Of a stretch of DNA of 47,999 bases, positions 34,447-43,431 are shown piece by piece; position 1 is the stretch's first letter, and every line of letters starts with the position of its first letter. A program made the position numbers and the translations under genes. Origin of the DNA: Deltaproteobacteria bacterium (GTDB taxonomy: Bacteria > UBA10199 > JADGCS01); NCBI GenBank assembly GCA_015228875.1, contig JADGCS010000023.1, positions 1-47,999 of the forward strand. The letters are read 5' to 3'. Below the pieces are notes generated by a model. It was not told where the DNA came from. It made no database searches and saw only the letters and a list, made by a program, of their open reading frames with translations.

Positions 34447-34472
34447 GCAACTTATGATAAAAAAAACCGATA
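34447..34472 (+). promoter_or_regulatory. Sigma-28-like promoter of the 829-aa gene
   Basis: GCAACTTATG is followed by an A-rich spacer and CCGATAA, with GCAAC and CGATA 16 nt apart. This copy has the -10 closest to the FliA consensus GCCGATAA. The chosen ATG is 53 nt downstream. Confidence 0.65.
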
Positions 34473-34525
34473 ACCAGGGGGAGTAGAAACGGCAGGACTC
34501 GTTGCCGTAAAATGGAGACATGTTG

Positions 34526-37012
34526 ATGTATCAAATGCCAGGACAAATTGGGGGTGGTGTAGTCTCCCACGGGGCTGTCGTGCCTTGTGATGGTCCAAGC
34601 AGGCTTTATCTTGATGTGCAACAGGCAGCCTGTCAGGTTGCCCGTGAATTTGGGGAGCGGGGAAGTTTTGTCCATGGCGAAATAATGGAACGCATTGACG
34701 AACACCGCATGGGCCAATGTAGATCTTTGCTTATGTACGAAGCCGTGCGCGATAAAGCTCAACAACGCGGGCGCATGGGGCAGGTGGGGCGGGCGGTTGT
34801 GGGATTAGGTCATGCCGTTTTTGAAAATGATCCAACATTATTTGAATCATCTGTAGCAATGCTGCGATCACTGGGCGATGAGTTGGAGATTAATCCAGCC
34901 GGATTTTTTAAAAGACCCACTCGTAACGTGCCTGTTTCACGATTGACTGGTATTTTTTCGGACGAGGAGCTTGAAAAAAGATTGGCCAACCCCCCTTTAG
35001 TGCCACTGAGCGTTATTCACGGGCATGAAAACCTGATCACAGCAGTCAGGCGTGATTTTACGCTGATGGAATCATTGGCCATATACAGTCGGGTAAGGGA
35101 CCTTATTAAAGCGAGGGATGTCGGGCTTGATATCGCTGGTGCCCTCATGGGTTTTGACGCATTTTACGAGCTACTCGAAATAGAACGACTCTATGCAAAA
35201 GAAAGGGGTCGGCCGCTGGATCTGAGCGCCATGGCTGATCGTCTTCTTCAGGTAAGCTGTGAAATGTATCGCACACTTGATAGCGTCCCATATCCGCGGA
35301 TCGTGTTTCCGTACGTTCCGGGGTCCTCTGTCCGTGTTTATATCAACAGCCATTACTCAGACGCCAAACGAATTTGCCCCGGTTATAAACTGGTAACCGA
35401 GAAAGGCGATATTCCCAAAAACCAGACACCCTCGGACAGGGCCCTGCGATCTTACATACGCGGTACTTTGCGGGGGCCTGGGTTTGATAAGGCAGTTGAA
35501 GAACGGGCACGAGAACTCGTCATGGGAAAACCCCTGCAATTAACAGGTGTGGACGAAACACGCTACGCCGTAGAGGTGGCGGCCGCTGGGCGCGCCCTCC
35601 ATCACCCAGCACATGACTTGCGACACCTTGAAGCACGTGTGGCCGCTTCTTCCCGCGCCGATCTTTTACCCTCTGTCCATTCGAGGCCTTTTTCATTTGA
35701 TGTCTCTGTTCTCACACCCGCGCAGCAGGTGATTGATGTGGGTCTGATCGAAGAATACCGCAAACCCCTTGCAGAACTGTCCACCTTTCAAGCACAGGTT
35801 GAATGGCTCTGCGGTCTTATGGAAAACACAGGCACCATAGGCTCACGGCCTGTGAGGGTTGTTGTCGAAAGTTTTTTGCGCGAGGTGAGAGCGACCGATA
35901 TAAATTTTTATTTTACAACACACGAGCCAGAGTTTTACGCGCTCATTGATACGATGCTCAGGGCGCTGGCACATGATACCAATGCCATAGCCAGAGATCA
36001 GACAATGGCCAAACTCCTGCTCATCAAAGCAGTTCAAGTGTGCGCCGGGGAGGCCTCCCTCGATACAGTCCGAAACTTTCGTCCCACAATGCCCTACAGC
36101 GCAGTCGTTAAAGGACTCAGTGATCTTCACGAGATTTATGCATACATTGTGAAGGATGTGGCGGCCCGTTATTTTGGCCCCGATTTCAAGATGCCCGGAA
36201 AATTTCTGGGACAGGCCGCCCTAAAGCTTGAGCGAGAGTTTAAAAAGATTGACTGGCTCCATTGTGAAATAGAAAGAGTCAGAATTACCATTTTACCCTG
36301 TCGCGAGGAACTCGACCGTTTTCACGCCGTTGCCGGGGACCGCATGTGTCTTATGGGGGATCCACAATACGAACACCACAGCCTCACCGATCCACGGTTT
36401 GACCCGCACAGGGTATTGGTTCAACCGTATCAAACCCACAGAGGACCATTGATACAAGACCTCATCGCAGGCAAAGTGGGTAACTTGGCACCAAATGCTA
36501 CATTGTGGAATTTGTTGAGATTAGCCTCAGACCCGCAAAACTTGCATGCCAAAAACACGGCCCCCGGAGCGGGGTATGTGGAACTCTATGATGCCCCAGC
36601 CAGTGAAACATGGCGCGGCGGCATTTATCAGATGACTGTGCATCATAAGGGACTCAAAATCATGATCCTCTTTGGCATTGATCCCCGTACCGATTTTTTT
36701 GTTAATCCGGCGGAGTTTATGGATGGGTTAGAAAAAGGATTTGCAGAGATTGCAAAAGAGGGGGGCTACGACCTTGTGCTGACCCACGGGTATGAAGGCT
36801 CGAGCCGCAAGGGCACAATATTGCGCGAGATCCTTGCCCGCTATCCAGAGGTCTTTGAATTTCCACCAGAGGATGCGATAGGATTTCCGCTTAAGGCCCC
36901 CTACCCAAATCGCCCTCCACGGGCAGACGAGGGGGAGATGTTTTATCGTGCGTTCAGCAGTGATTTTCGGGTCATGATTGATTTGCGAGGGGGGCAAAAA
37001 AAACAGGTTTAA
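34526..37012 (+). CDS. Unrecognised 828-residue protein, effector candidate
   Basis: I do not recognise this large soluble protein. It has no signal peptide or membrane helix. The first 30 residues are Gly/Val-rich and may be unstructured (GQIGGGVVSHGAVVP), as in many T3S substrates. The rest is mixed alpha/beta with YQMTVHHKGLKIMILFGIDP near residue 710 and DLVLTHGYEGSSRKGTILRE near 755. Nothing resembles a known catalytic motif with certainty. ATG 34526 is preferred over 34520 because GGAG is then 8 nt away. It diverges from the 613-aa gene and carries the same promoter motif. Confidence 0.7.
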   Translation: MYQMPGQIGGGVVSHGAVVPCDGPSRLYLDVQQAACQVAREFGERGSFVHGEIMERIDEHRMGQCRSLLMYEAVRDKAQQRGRMGQVGRAVVGLGHAVFENDPTLFESSVAMLRSLGDELEINPAGFFKRPTRNVPVSRLTGIFSDEELEKRLANPPLVPLSVIHGHENLITAVRRDFTLMESLAIYSRVRDLIKARDVGLDIAGALMGFDAFYELLEIERLYAKERGRPLDLSAMADRLLQVSCEMYRTLDSVPYPRIVFPYVPGSSVRVYINSHYSDAKRICPGYKLVTEKGDIPKNQTPSDRALRSYIRGTLRGPGFDKAVEERARELVMGKPLQLTGVDETRYAVEVAAAGRALHHPAHDLRHLEARVAASSRADLLPSVHSRPFSFDVSVLTPAQQVIDVGLIEEYRKPLAELSTFQAQVEWLCGLMENTGTIGSRPVRVVVESFLREVRATDINFYFTTHEPEFYALIDTMLRALAHDTNAIARDQTMAKLLLIKAVQVCAGEASLDTVRNFRPTMPYSAVVKGLSDLHEIYAYIVKDVAARYFGPDFKMPGKFLGQAALKLEREFKKIDWLHCEIERVRITILPCREELDRFHAVAGDRMCLMGDPQYEHHSLTDPRFDPHRVLVQPYQTHRGPLIQDLIAGKVGNLAPNATLWNLLRLASDPQNLHAKNTAPGAGYVELYDAPASETWRGGIYQMTVHHKGLKIMILFGIDPRTDFFVNPAEFMDGLEKGFAEIAKEGGYDLVLTHGYEGSSRKGTILREILARYPEVFEFPPEDAIGFPLKAPYPNRPPRADEGEMFYRAFSSDFRVMIDLRGGQKKQV

Positions 37013-37114
37013 AAACTTGAGTTGTTATAACCCGCAAAAAGCTGAAAACACTACGCGGGCTGGCCCCACATGAAATATTGATGCCGAAACGCGTAGAAAA
37101 AACCTTCTAAGGTT

Positions 37115-37564
37115 CTAAAGCACGTATCTCAAATTAAACTTTTCACCCTCAGCAACAAAAAAAGTTTCTATCGAGACAATCCCCTTTACCTTTGGGAGTT
37201 CGTTAAAGATAAAATCGGCATAGGTATAAGACTCGTTAAACATAATGCAGGCGATGATATCAAAGCGCCCGCTGATACAGGCGCTGATCACAACCCCTTT
37301 AAGTTCGCTAAACTGCTGAGAGACCTTTTTTATTTTATTTGCCTCGGACTTGATGCCAATAAAGGCCGAGGAGTGACCAGCAATAGCACCGGGGTCAACA
37401 AGCCCGATGATTTGAAGCACACCGTCCTCTATCATGCGATTGACACGGTTGCGCACTGTGTTTGTTGTGATGCCAATTTTTTTTGCTATCTCCTGATAAG
37501 GGGTCCGGCCGTTCCAGAGGTGGCGCACAATCTCAAGGTCCGTATCGGTAATCTTGTTCTTCAT
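37115..37564 (-). CDS. Lrp/AsnC-family regulator
   Basis: The 149-residue protein has an N-terminal helix-turn-helix (TPYQEIAKKIGITTNTVRNRVNRM) and a C-terminal RAM ligand-binding domain (AFIGIKSEANKIKKV, ISGRFDIIACIMF, VKGIVSIETFFV). Such proteins form octamers that sense amino acids or related ligands. The ATG at 37564 follows AAAGGA at good spacing. Whether it controls the adjacent effector-like genes is unknown. It ends about 100 bp from the converging 829-aa gene. Confidence 0.88.
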   Translation of the reverse strand: MKNKITDTDLEIVRHLWNGRTPYQEIAKKIGITTNTVRNRVNRMIEDGVLQIIGLVDPGAIAGHSSAFIGIKSEANKIKKVSQQFSELKGVVISACISGRFDIIACIMFNESYTYADFIFNELPKVKGIVSIETFFVAEGEKFNLRYVL

Positions 37565-37815
37565 ATTACACGTCCTTTTTTTGTTATTATGTATTTTGAT
37601 ACACTTTTTTTGTGTAGATGTCATGAAATTACATCAATAAAGAGTCATACAAAATAACAAAATAAGAAATGTTCCGAGTCTTCAACGAGAATTATTGATT
37701 TTACACATTGATCCTGTCTTATTTTGGATTTTTCGTGTGATGACCAGAATGCATTTATTGGCCCTTTTCCATGGCACACAGTCCAGACACCATTTTACCA
37801 GCCACCATGATGTGA

Positions 37816-38136
37816 TTAAGCGGCCGACAGGTCAACTTTAAGTTTAATACCCATGCGTTTAAGATTGTCTTCGATGGAACGAGCAATAAACTGGTTGACT
37901 GAATAACCAAGAACTTTGGCAAATTGTGCGGCTCTTTCGGGCGATACAGCTCGTCGGCCTTTTTCGATGTCGCACAAATGAGCACTGGATATTTTTAGCT
38001 GATGTGCCAAATCGGCTTGGGTAATCCCATCGCACTTGCGACAAGATTCGATCATACGACCAAAACTCATTGGTCTGCGATGTAGTGAGGCCAGCAACTT
38101 TCTGGCACCGGACATTTTTTTATTTTTTGTAGTCAT
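37816..38136 (-). CDS. HTH antitoxin (HigA/XRE type)
   Basis: The 106-residue protein has a Cro/C1 helix-turn-helix (CDGITQADLAHQLKISSAHLCDIEKGRR) at about residues 33-60 and a helical C terminus. Its start lies 17 nt inside the upstream toxin gene, so the two are coupled. Toxin-first order is typical of higBA modules. It should neutralise the toxin and repress the operon. Confidence 0.82.
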   Translation of the reverse strand: MTTKNKKMSGARKLLASLHRRPMSFGRMIESCRKCDGITQADLAHQLKISSAHLCDIEKGRRAVSPERAAQFAKVLGYSVNQFIARSIEDNLKRMGIKLKVDLSAA

Positions 38137-38407
38137 GTTTGTTTACCTCGATAATTGTTACAACCCACACATCTGCATCATTATAAAGTCTGTAAATAGC
38201 CCGATAGGCAAGACTCAGTCGTATCGAACGCTGACCTATCCTTTGACCTTTTAGCGGTTCGTAGTGATATCCTGGCAACTTGCGAACAACATCGATCCCA
38301 TCAATCTCAACGGCCTCAATCCATGTAGCCAGTTTATCGACAATACGGCCAGGTAACCGCTTAAGCTGTTTCAAAGCTACTCTTGAAATAATGATCTTGG
38401 TAACCAT
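38120..38407 (-). CDS. RelE/HigB-family toxin
   Basis: The 95-residue basic protein fits the RelE/ParE fold: ISRVALKQLKRLPGRIVDKL, YHYEPLKGQRIGQRSIRLS, LAYRAIYRLYN and VVTIIEVNKHDYKK. These are the usual core strands and the C-terminal residues of ribosome-dependent mRNA interferases. It precedes its antitoxin. Position inside the island suggests a stabilising module for acquired DNA. Confidence 0.82.
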   Translation of the reverse strand: MVTKIIISRVALKQLKRLPGRIVDKLATWIEAVEIDGIDVVRKLPGYHYEPLKGQRIGQRSIRLSLAYRAIYRLYNDADVWVVTIIEVNKHDYKK

Positions 38408-38486
38408 GGATAAGACTACCCCTATTTGGGGTATGATTCAACTATTAAAGAAAGGGGTCAGTAAAGAAAGGGGTCAGCAGCAAAGA

Positions 38487-38559
38487 AAGGGGTCAGGACT
38501 GGACATAGGACAATAAATGCATTCGATCGTTATTGTCCTATGTCCAGTCCTGACCCCTT
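38487..38559. repeat. 30-bp perfect inverted repeat with GGGGTCAG repeats
   Basis: 38487-38516 is the exact reverse complement of 38530-38559 around a 13-nt loop. Outside it, AAAGAAAGGGGTCAG recurs at about 38450-38495 and CCTNACCCCTTGGCCC at about 38550-38600. Arrays of this kind often lie by REP-associated tyrosine transposase genes; no such gene is intact here. Confidence 0.8.
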
Positions 38560-38599
38560 GGCCCCCAGTCCTAACCCCTTGGCCCCTGACCCCTTGGCC

Positions 38600-39156
38600 C
38601 GCTACTGTGTGGTTCGCGGTATCATCAAGACAAGCCGATATACCAGTTTGCGGCTCTCCTGCACCGCGAAGGTGTTGTTTGTGCCCAGCAACAAATTTAA
38701 GAAATCTGGCCATTGGTTTGATACGATTAAAAACATCAGAAAAGAACACAGCCAGAATTTTAAGACGACATGCCATGAAGCCGCATTTATCGTTGGCGCT
38801 TATGGGTTTATAAAATCTCCCCTGACTGGCACCCCATCTGGGGTGCAAAATCTACTCTATCATGGACCGGTGGTGTCGGCCTTCGCAAGCTCATGCCTCA
38901 ACCACCGGCTAATCGCTAAAAAAACCCTCCGGGTTTCACCAAGCCCCCCCAATCTCATGGACTCATCAAAATAACCTAAAATCACAGCCCCCATCTTCTA
39001 TTTTTGGAAATATCAAAAAAATTTGCCTACGAAGCCCTGACAATGAACCATGCCCCCTTGACCTCTGATCTCTTTTTATGTTTAGATTCTTCCATCCGAA
39101 CTTCTTGTTAAAATGAGGAGATAATTTCTGGACCGGTCTGCAACGTAGTGCGGAGT
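38600..39156. other. Repeat-rich gap between toxin gene and PAQR gene
   Basis: No convincing gene is seen in about 560 bp; overlapping frames look random and lack ribosome sites. 38918-39045 is dispersed-repeat copy B, sharing ordered blocks with 16920-17045 (CAATCTCATG, TAAAATCACA, AAATTTGCCTACGA). Confidence 0.5.
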
Positions 39157-39228
39157 GCTATCAGCCGTCAGCTATCAGCTTTCAGCTTTTTTTGTCTGGC
39201 TGATGGCTGATAGCTGACCGCTGATAGC
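39157..39228. repeat. Long GCTATCAGC/GCTGATAGC hairpin
   Basis: GCTATCAGCCGTCAGC onward pairs with its near reverse complement ending GCTGATAGC at 39228, around a T-rich loop. Tandem CAGCTATCAGC units make up each arm. It is a REP-like or terminator-like element before the PAQR gene. Confidence 0.7.
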
Positions 39229-39305
39229 ATTCAGTTATTGCCACGAGACAACGCACGATATATGGCCTGTTTGGTTGCGGCGTGGGCCGCGCTAGGGCAC
39301 GCCCC

Positions 39306-39953
<648 letters not shown>

Positions 39954-40186
39954 ACGCGGGTGCGTTCCTTGCATAACGGAGGAACTCAATCGCGTCAAAG
40001 TCAAGTTAGTAACTTGTGTGGTGTGAGAGGGTTTTGTAATGCACATCACAGACTTCTTAAATACTTTGAACCTGTAGCCCGTCAAAGCCTGGCCCCTTTG
40101 CTTTGATCCTTGCAGTCTTTAACACCTGAATATTATGATGTTTTTAATTGTATTTCTTGCTGATTCCATGTACACTCGCGGGCGTT

Positions 40187-41110
40187 ATGCCCCCGATGGT
40201 TACACCATTTCCATTTGAAAAACTCACGCAGTACAAAACAGAAGAAGTCTCTTTGTTAAAAAAACTGTTCAATGCCTACTACTATGCAGAGAGCCGGTCA
40301 CACATGATCGAAGACATCCTGGAGCCGCTTCAAAAAATATTAAAGACGCCACTCACTGTTACCATGGCTCATGTTGCCCCCCACTCCCTGGAAGATCTTC
40401 AGACAACACTGTCAGGCAATGCCCTGTTTGGGGTTGTCAGTATCGAACCCCAGATGCGCAAGGCCGTCGTTGTTTTTGAAGCACTGCTGGCAAAATTGAT
40501 GGTGAACCGGGTCCTCGCCGGAGAAAAACAGGAGAGCGAAAAAAAATTATTGGGTTTGCAGGTCAAATCCATCACGGTGCTCGAAGAAGCCATTGTGCAG
40601 TACATACTTATTTCAATGATCGAGAGGTTTTCCCTTAATATTCAGTTAAAGACATTCTCTCTCAAGTACGATGGTGTTTTTCACGACGCGGGTTGTCTTA
40701 AACAGTATTTTCCAAAGGATGAGCCGCTGGCTGTTTTTTCTGTCCAGCTTCAATTTCTTGAGCGGGATTTTTTTGTCAAACTTGTCATGCCGGTTAAAGC
40801 AACCGATGGTCTGGGGATGACCAAAACACATGAACAATATCTCCGAGAGAGGCTCATACAGTTCGGCCGTTTCAGCACAGAGTACTGCATCGAGGCTGCT
40901 GATGTGACCCTCATGCCTTCGGACATCGAAAAATTAGCCGAGGGAGACATTATTTTATTTGATGAATCTCACATACACTTGCAGGGAAAAGAAATCAGCG
41001 GCCTTGCAAAGTTAAAATTAAATTGTGACGACTATCAGCGCGGTTTTATGGTTGAACTTCAAAGCAGCGAAGACAATCTTGCAGCAAAGATCGTGTCTGG
41101 TTTATCCTAG
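40187..41110 (+). CDS. sctQ: T3S C-ring protein (SctQ/FliM-like)
   Basis: The protein of about 307 residues has an N-terminal part with FliM-like features and a C-terminal SpoA domain (LMPSDIEKLAEGDIILFDES, LAKLKLNCDDYQRGFMVEL). SctQ and FliM build the cytoplasmic ring that sorts substrates. Length is between FliM (about 330) and short SctQ. I do not see the FliM N-terminal CheY-binding motif. The start is uncertain, with ATG at 40187 or 40196 and no good ribosome site. The stop codon TAG is supplied by the first bases of a 107-bp repeat. Confidence 0.75.
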   Translation: MPPMVTPFPFEKLTQYKTEEVSLLKKLFNAYYYAESRSHMIEDILEPLQKILKTPLTVTMAHVAPHSLEDLQTTLSGNALFGVVSIEPQMRKAVVVFEALLAKLMVNRVLAGEKQESEKKLLGLQVKSITVLEEAIVQYILISMIERFSLNIQLKTFSLKYDGVFHDAGCLKQYFPKDEPLAVFSVQLQFLERDFFVKLVMPVKATDGLGMTKTHEQYLRERLIQFGRFSTEYCIEAADVTLMPSDIEKLAEGDIILFDESHIHLQGKEISGLAKLKLNCDDYQRGFMVELQSSEDNLAAKIVSGLS

Positions 41111-41213
41111 TGCTTCGACAATTTAATAATTTTCTTTATGAGAAAATTATTAAACGCTCAGCACTAGTCCTGAGCAATCTAGAAAGATAAAAATTAAGTT
41201 GTCGAAGGACTAG
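41107..41213. repeat. 107-bp structured repeat, copy 1
   Basis: CTAGTGCTTCGACAA at one end pairs with TTGTCGAAGGACTAG at the other. Inside, AATAATTTTCT pairs with AGAAAATTATT. It is almost identical to 42179-42285. The initial CTAG provides the stop of the SctQ/FliM-like gene. Confidence 0.9.
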
Positions 41214-41260
41214 TGCTTATAAGTCTGGTAGGGAACTGTTAAATCATCAGAGGGAGTCAA

Positions 41261-41821
41261 ATGAACGAAGAAGATACCAATGAAGACGAAGACGTTTTTG
41301 ATGAAGACCTTGTGAGAGAGCTGGGTCTGGACCCGGCCGATCTTCAGGGGCCGACTGTCAAAAAAGAAAGAAGGCATGCGAGTTCGGCGGCAAGGGCGTC
41401 GCTCGATGATATTGCAAAACCTGCCGCAGAAGCGGGCAGCATACAGCCCCCCACGGTCCAGGCGCCGCAGCCAAAGCCTGTGCCACCGAAGCCCCCTCTG
41501 CCCAAAATGCCGCCACCCAAACCACCGATTCCGCAGCAAAGGGCGGATCTGTCTCAACCCAAAAAAGAAGAACCGGCACCAGATGACGAGTATGCCATAG
41601 AAATGTCCAAGGATATTCCGGTGCAGCTTGTCGCGGTGATTGCCAAGAAAAGTGCCAGATTAAAGGATCTGCTGGATTTAAAAAGAGGAGAGGTTGTTGA
41701 GTTTAAAAAGCTGGCGGCCGACCCCATCGATCTTGTGGCCAACGGCAAACTTGTGGCAAAGGCCGAGTTGGTTCTGGTTGACGGCAGGGTTGGCGCGCGT
41801 GTTGTCAAACTGGTCAAATAG
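41261..41821 (+). CDS. FliN-like SpoA-domain protein
   Basis: The 186-residue protein has an acidic start (MNEEDTNEDEDVFDEDL), a Pro/Lys/Gln-rich linker at about residues 60-105 (PKPVPPKPPLPKMPPPKPP), and a C-terminal SpoA domain (SKDIPVQLVAVIAKKSARLKDLLDL...VANGKLVAKAELVLVDGRVG). FliN usually lacks such a linker. GGGAG precedes the ATG. It would pair with the FliM-like protein in the C ring. Confidence 0.87.
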   Translation: MNEEDTNEDEDVFDEDLVRELGLDPADLQGPTVKKERRHASSAARASLDDIAKPAAEAGSIQPPTVQAPQPKPVPPKPPLPKMPPPKPPIPQQRADLSQPKKEEPAPDDEYAIEMSKDIPVQLVAVIAKKSARLKDLLDLKRGEVVEFKKLAADPIDLVANGKLVAKAELVLVDGRVGARVVKLVK

Positions 41822-41915
41822 AACGTCAGACACCAAACAAGGACTGCAGGGGACTTCCCAACAGGCACCTGCAGGGTGCTTTATGCTTTTATCAGTACAA
41901 ACAGGCGGGGGTGAG

Positions 41916-42182
41916 ATGATGTCGTATGGGTGGATGGCGGCGCAGGTCATCATTGCAATGACATTTATCATTGTCCTTGCGGTGGTCAGCCTGCGTTTTT
42001 TGTTGCCCAAGATCGCCCGTCTCAAACAGAGAAAAGGTTCTGGTATCGAGATACTTGATTTTCAGCCCCTCGAACACAGAAAGACAATATATCTTGTCAA
42101 AATAGAGGATAAAAAAGTGGCTGTGGCCTCAAGCGAAAACAATGTGGCCAAGCTGTGTGAGTGGGATATCAAGGGGGACTAG
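41916..42182 (+). CDS. FliO-like membrane protein
   Basis: The 88-residue protein has one membrane helix (MAAQVIIAMTFIIVLAVVSL), a basic stretch, and a short soluble tail (GIEILDFQPLEHRKTIYLVK and VAVASSENNVAKLCEW). Size, topology, IEILDFQPLEHRKTIYLV and position before the FliP homologue match FliO, which helps assemble FliP. Injectisomes usually lack FliO. Start 41916 is preferred over 41883 or 41919 for the GGGGGTGAG upstream, with low certainty. The stop TAG is the start of repeat copy 2. Confidence 0.7.
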   Translation: MMSYGWMAAQVIIAMTFIIVLAVVSLRFLLPKIARLKQRKGSGIEILDFQPLEHRKTIYLVKIEDKKVAVASSENNVAKLCEWDIKGD

Positions 42183-42285
42183 TGCTTCGACAATTTAATA
42201 ATTTTCTTTATTAGAAAATTATTAAACACTCAGCACTAGTCCTGAGCAATCTAGAAAGATAATAATTAAGTTGTCGAAGGACTAG
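42179..42285. repeat. 107-bp structured repeat, copy 2
   Basis: Almost identical to 41107-41213, with the same outer and inner stems. It supplies the TAG stop of the FliO-like gene and ends one base before the ATG of the FliP homologue. Confidence 0.9.
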
Positions 42286-42286
42286 C

Positions 42287-43057
42287 ATGAAAAAAATATT
42301 GTTTTTTTGTCTTTTTGTCTTTGTGCTTCTCTTAAGTTTTGCCGTCTTTGCCCAGGCCACCACAACGACCATAGATGACCAGCCCATTTCAAAACCGATT
42401 CTGGTTTTGTTTGTTCTTTTTATCATGTCACTGGCCCCCTTTGTGTTGATGATGACAACATCCTTCGTCAAGATCGCTGTTGTGCTCTCTCTCATTCGAT
42501 CGGCCCTGGGGGTGCAACAGATCCCTCCCAATCAGGTGGTGACGGGACTTGCGCTTATTCTGACCGTTTATGTCATGATCCCCGTTGGTCAGCAGGTTTA
42601 CAATGCCACTTCAGAGGTGATTCACGCGCAGACACAACAGGATATTCTTACCCTCGCTTCAATCAGTATCCTCAAGGAAGCGGTCGACAAGGGCAAGGAA
42701 CCCGTGCGAGAATTTCTGCTCAAACATTCAAACGATAAAGAGAGAAAACTGTTTTACACACAGGGTAAAAAATTAAAGATCAATCAGACGCTTGATGATC
42801 TGACCAGCAAGGATTTTATTGTCCTCATACCGGCCTTTGTGGTGAGCGAACTCTCGGAGGCCTTTCAGATAGGGTTTATCCTGTTCCTGCCTTTTCTGGT
42901 GATCGACATGGTGATCTCAAGCATTCTGTTGTCGATGGGGATGTTTCAACTTTCTCCCATTACGGTTTCGCTGCCATTTAAGCTGCTGTTGTTTATTCTT
43001 GTGGATGGCTGGTACCTGATTACAGAGGGTCTGGTGAAGGGATATATTCTTCCTTGA
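42287..43057 (+). CDS. sctR: T3S export-gate protein SctR/FliP
   Basis: The 256-residue membrane protein starts with a probable signal peptide (MKKILFFCLFVFVLLLSFA), a FliP trait. The conserved core MMTTSFVKIAVVLSLIRSAL and IPPNQVVTGLALILTVYVM, plus FQIGFILFLPFLVIDMVISS and LPFKLLLFILVDGWYLI, is closer to SctR (FVK, where FliP has FTR). Five copies form the export-gate pore with SctS and SctT. It follows repeat copy 2 directly, so the ribosome site has been altered by that insertion. Confidence 0.95.
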   Translation: MKKILFFCLFVFVLLLSFAVFAQATTTTIDDQPISKPILVLFVLFIMSLAPFVLMMTTSFVKIAVVLSLIRSALGVQQIPPNQVVTGLALILTVYVMIPVGQQVYNATSEVIHAQTQQDILTLASISILKEAVDKGKEPVREFLLKHSNDKERKLFYTQGKKLKINQTLDDLTSKDFIVLIPAFVVSELSEAFQIGFILFLPFLVIDMVISSILLSMGMFQLSPITVSLPFKLLLFILVDGWYLITEGLVKGYILP

Positions 43058-43144
43058 TGAAACGGCTGGGGGACTTGGGTCCATGGTTTTGGCCGGTGGT
43101 TTCAAAACGTGAGACTTGAAAAAACAGGTGCCCCAGACAATAAC

Positions 43145-43411
43145 ATGGATGCTTATTTAATCGATATTGCTACACAGGGTTTGTATCTGGTCCTTATTTT
43201 ATCCGGCCCGCCTATTTGTGTGGCCCTGGTTGTCGGCCTCTGCGTCAGCATTGTGCAGGCCACCACGCAGATACAGGAACAGACCCTCACGTTCGTGCCT
43301 AAGCTTGTGGCCATCATCCTTGTTCTTGCCTTTTTGGGCCCCATAGGGACCCTGCACATGATCGATTTTACACAAAAGCTGTTTTCGACGTTCTATAAAC
43401 ACGTTGGCTGA
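43145..43411 (+). CDS. sctS: T3S export-gate protein SctS/FliQ
   Basis: The 88-residue protein has two membrane helices (LYLVLILSGPPICVALVVGL and LVAIILVLAFLGPIGTL) around the conserved QATTQIQEQTLTFVPKL loop. Length and sequence match SctS/FliQ. The ATG at 43145 (MDAYLIDIATQGLYLV) is chosen over an upstream codon at 43109 because the family starts there. Four copies wrap the gate. Confidence 0.93.
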   Translation: MDAYLIDIATQGLYLVLILSGPPICVALVVGLCVSIVQATTQIQEQTLTFVPKLVAIILVLAFLGPIGTLHMIDFTQKLFSTFYKHVG

Positions 43412-43431
43412 TGGGATGACGAGGTATTCCG

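Noticed and set aside
38540..38974. A 144-codon frame after the GGGGTCAG array, as a transposase gene
   Set aside because: No HUH or Tyr transposase motif is visible, the start lies in the repeats, and the sequence has no recognisable domain.
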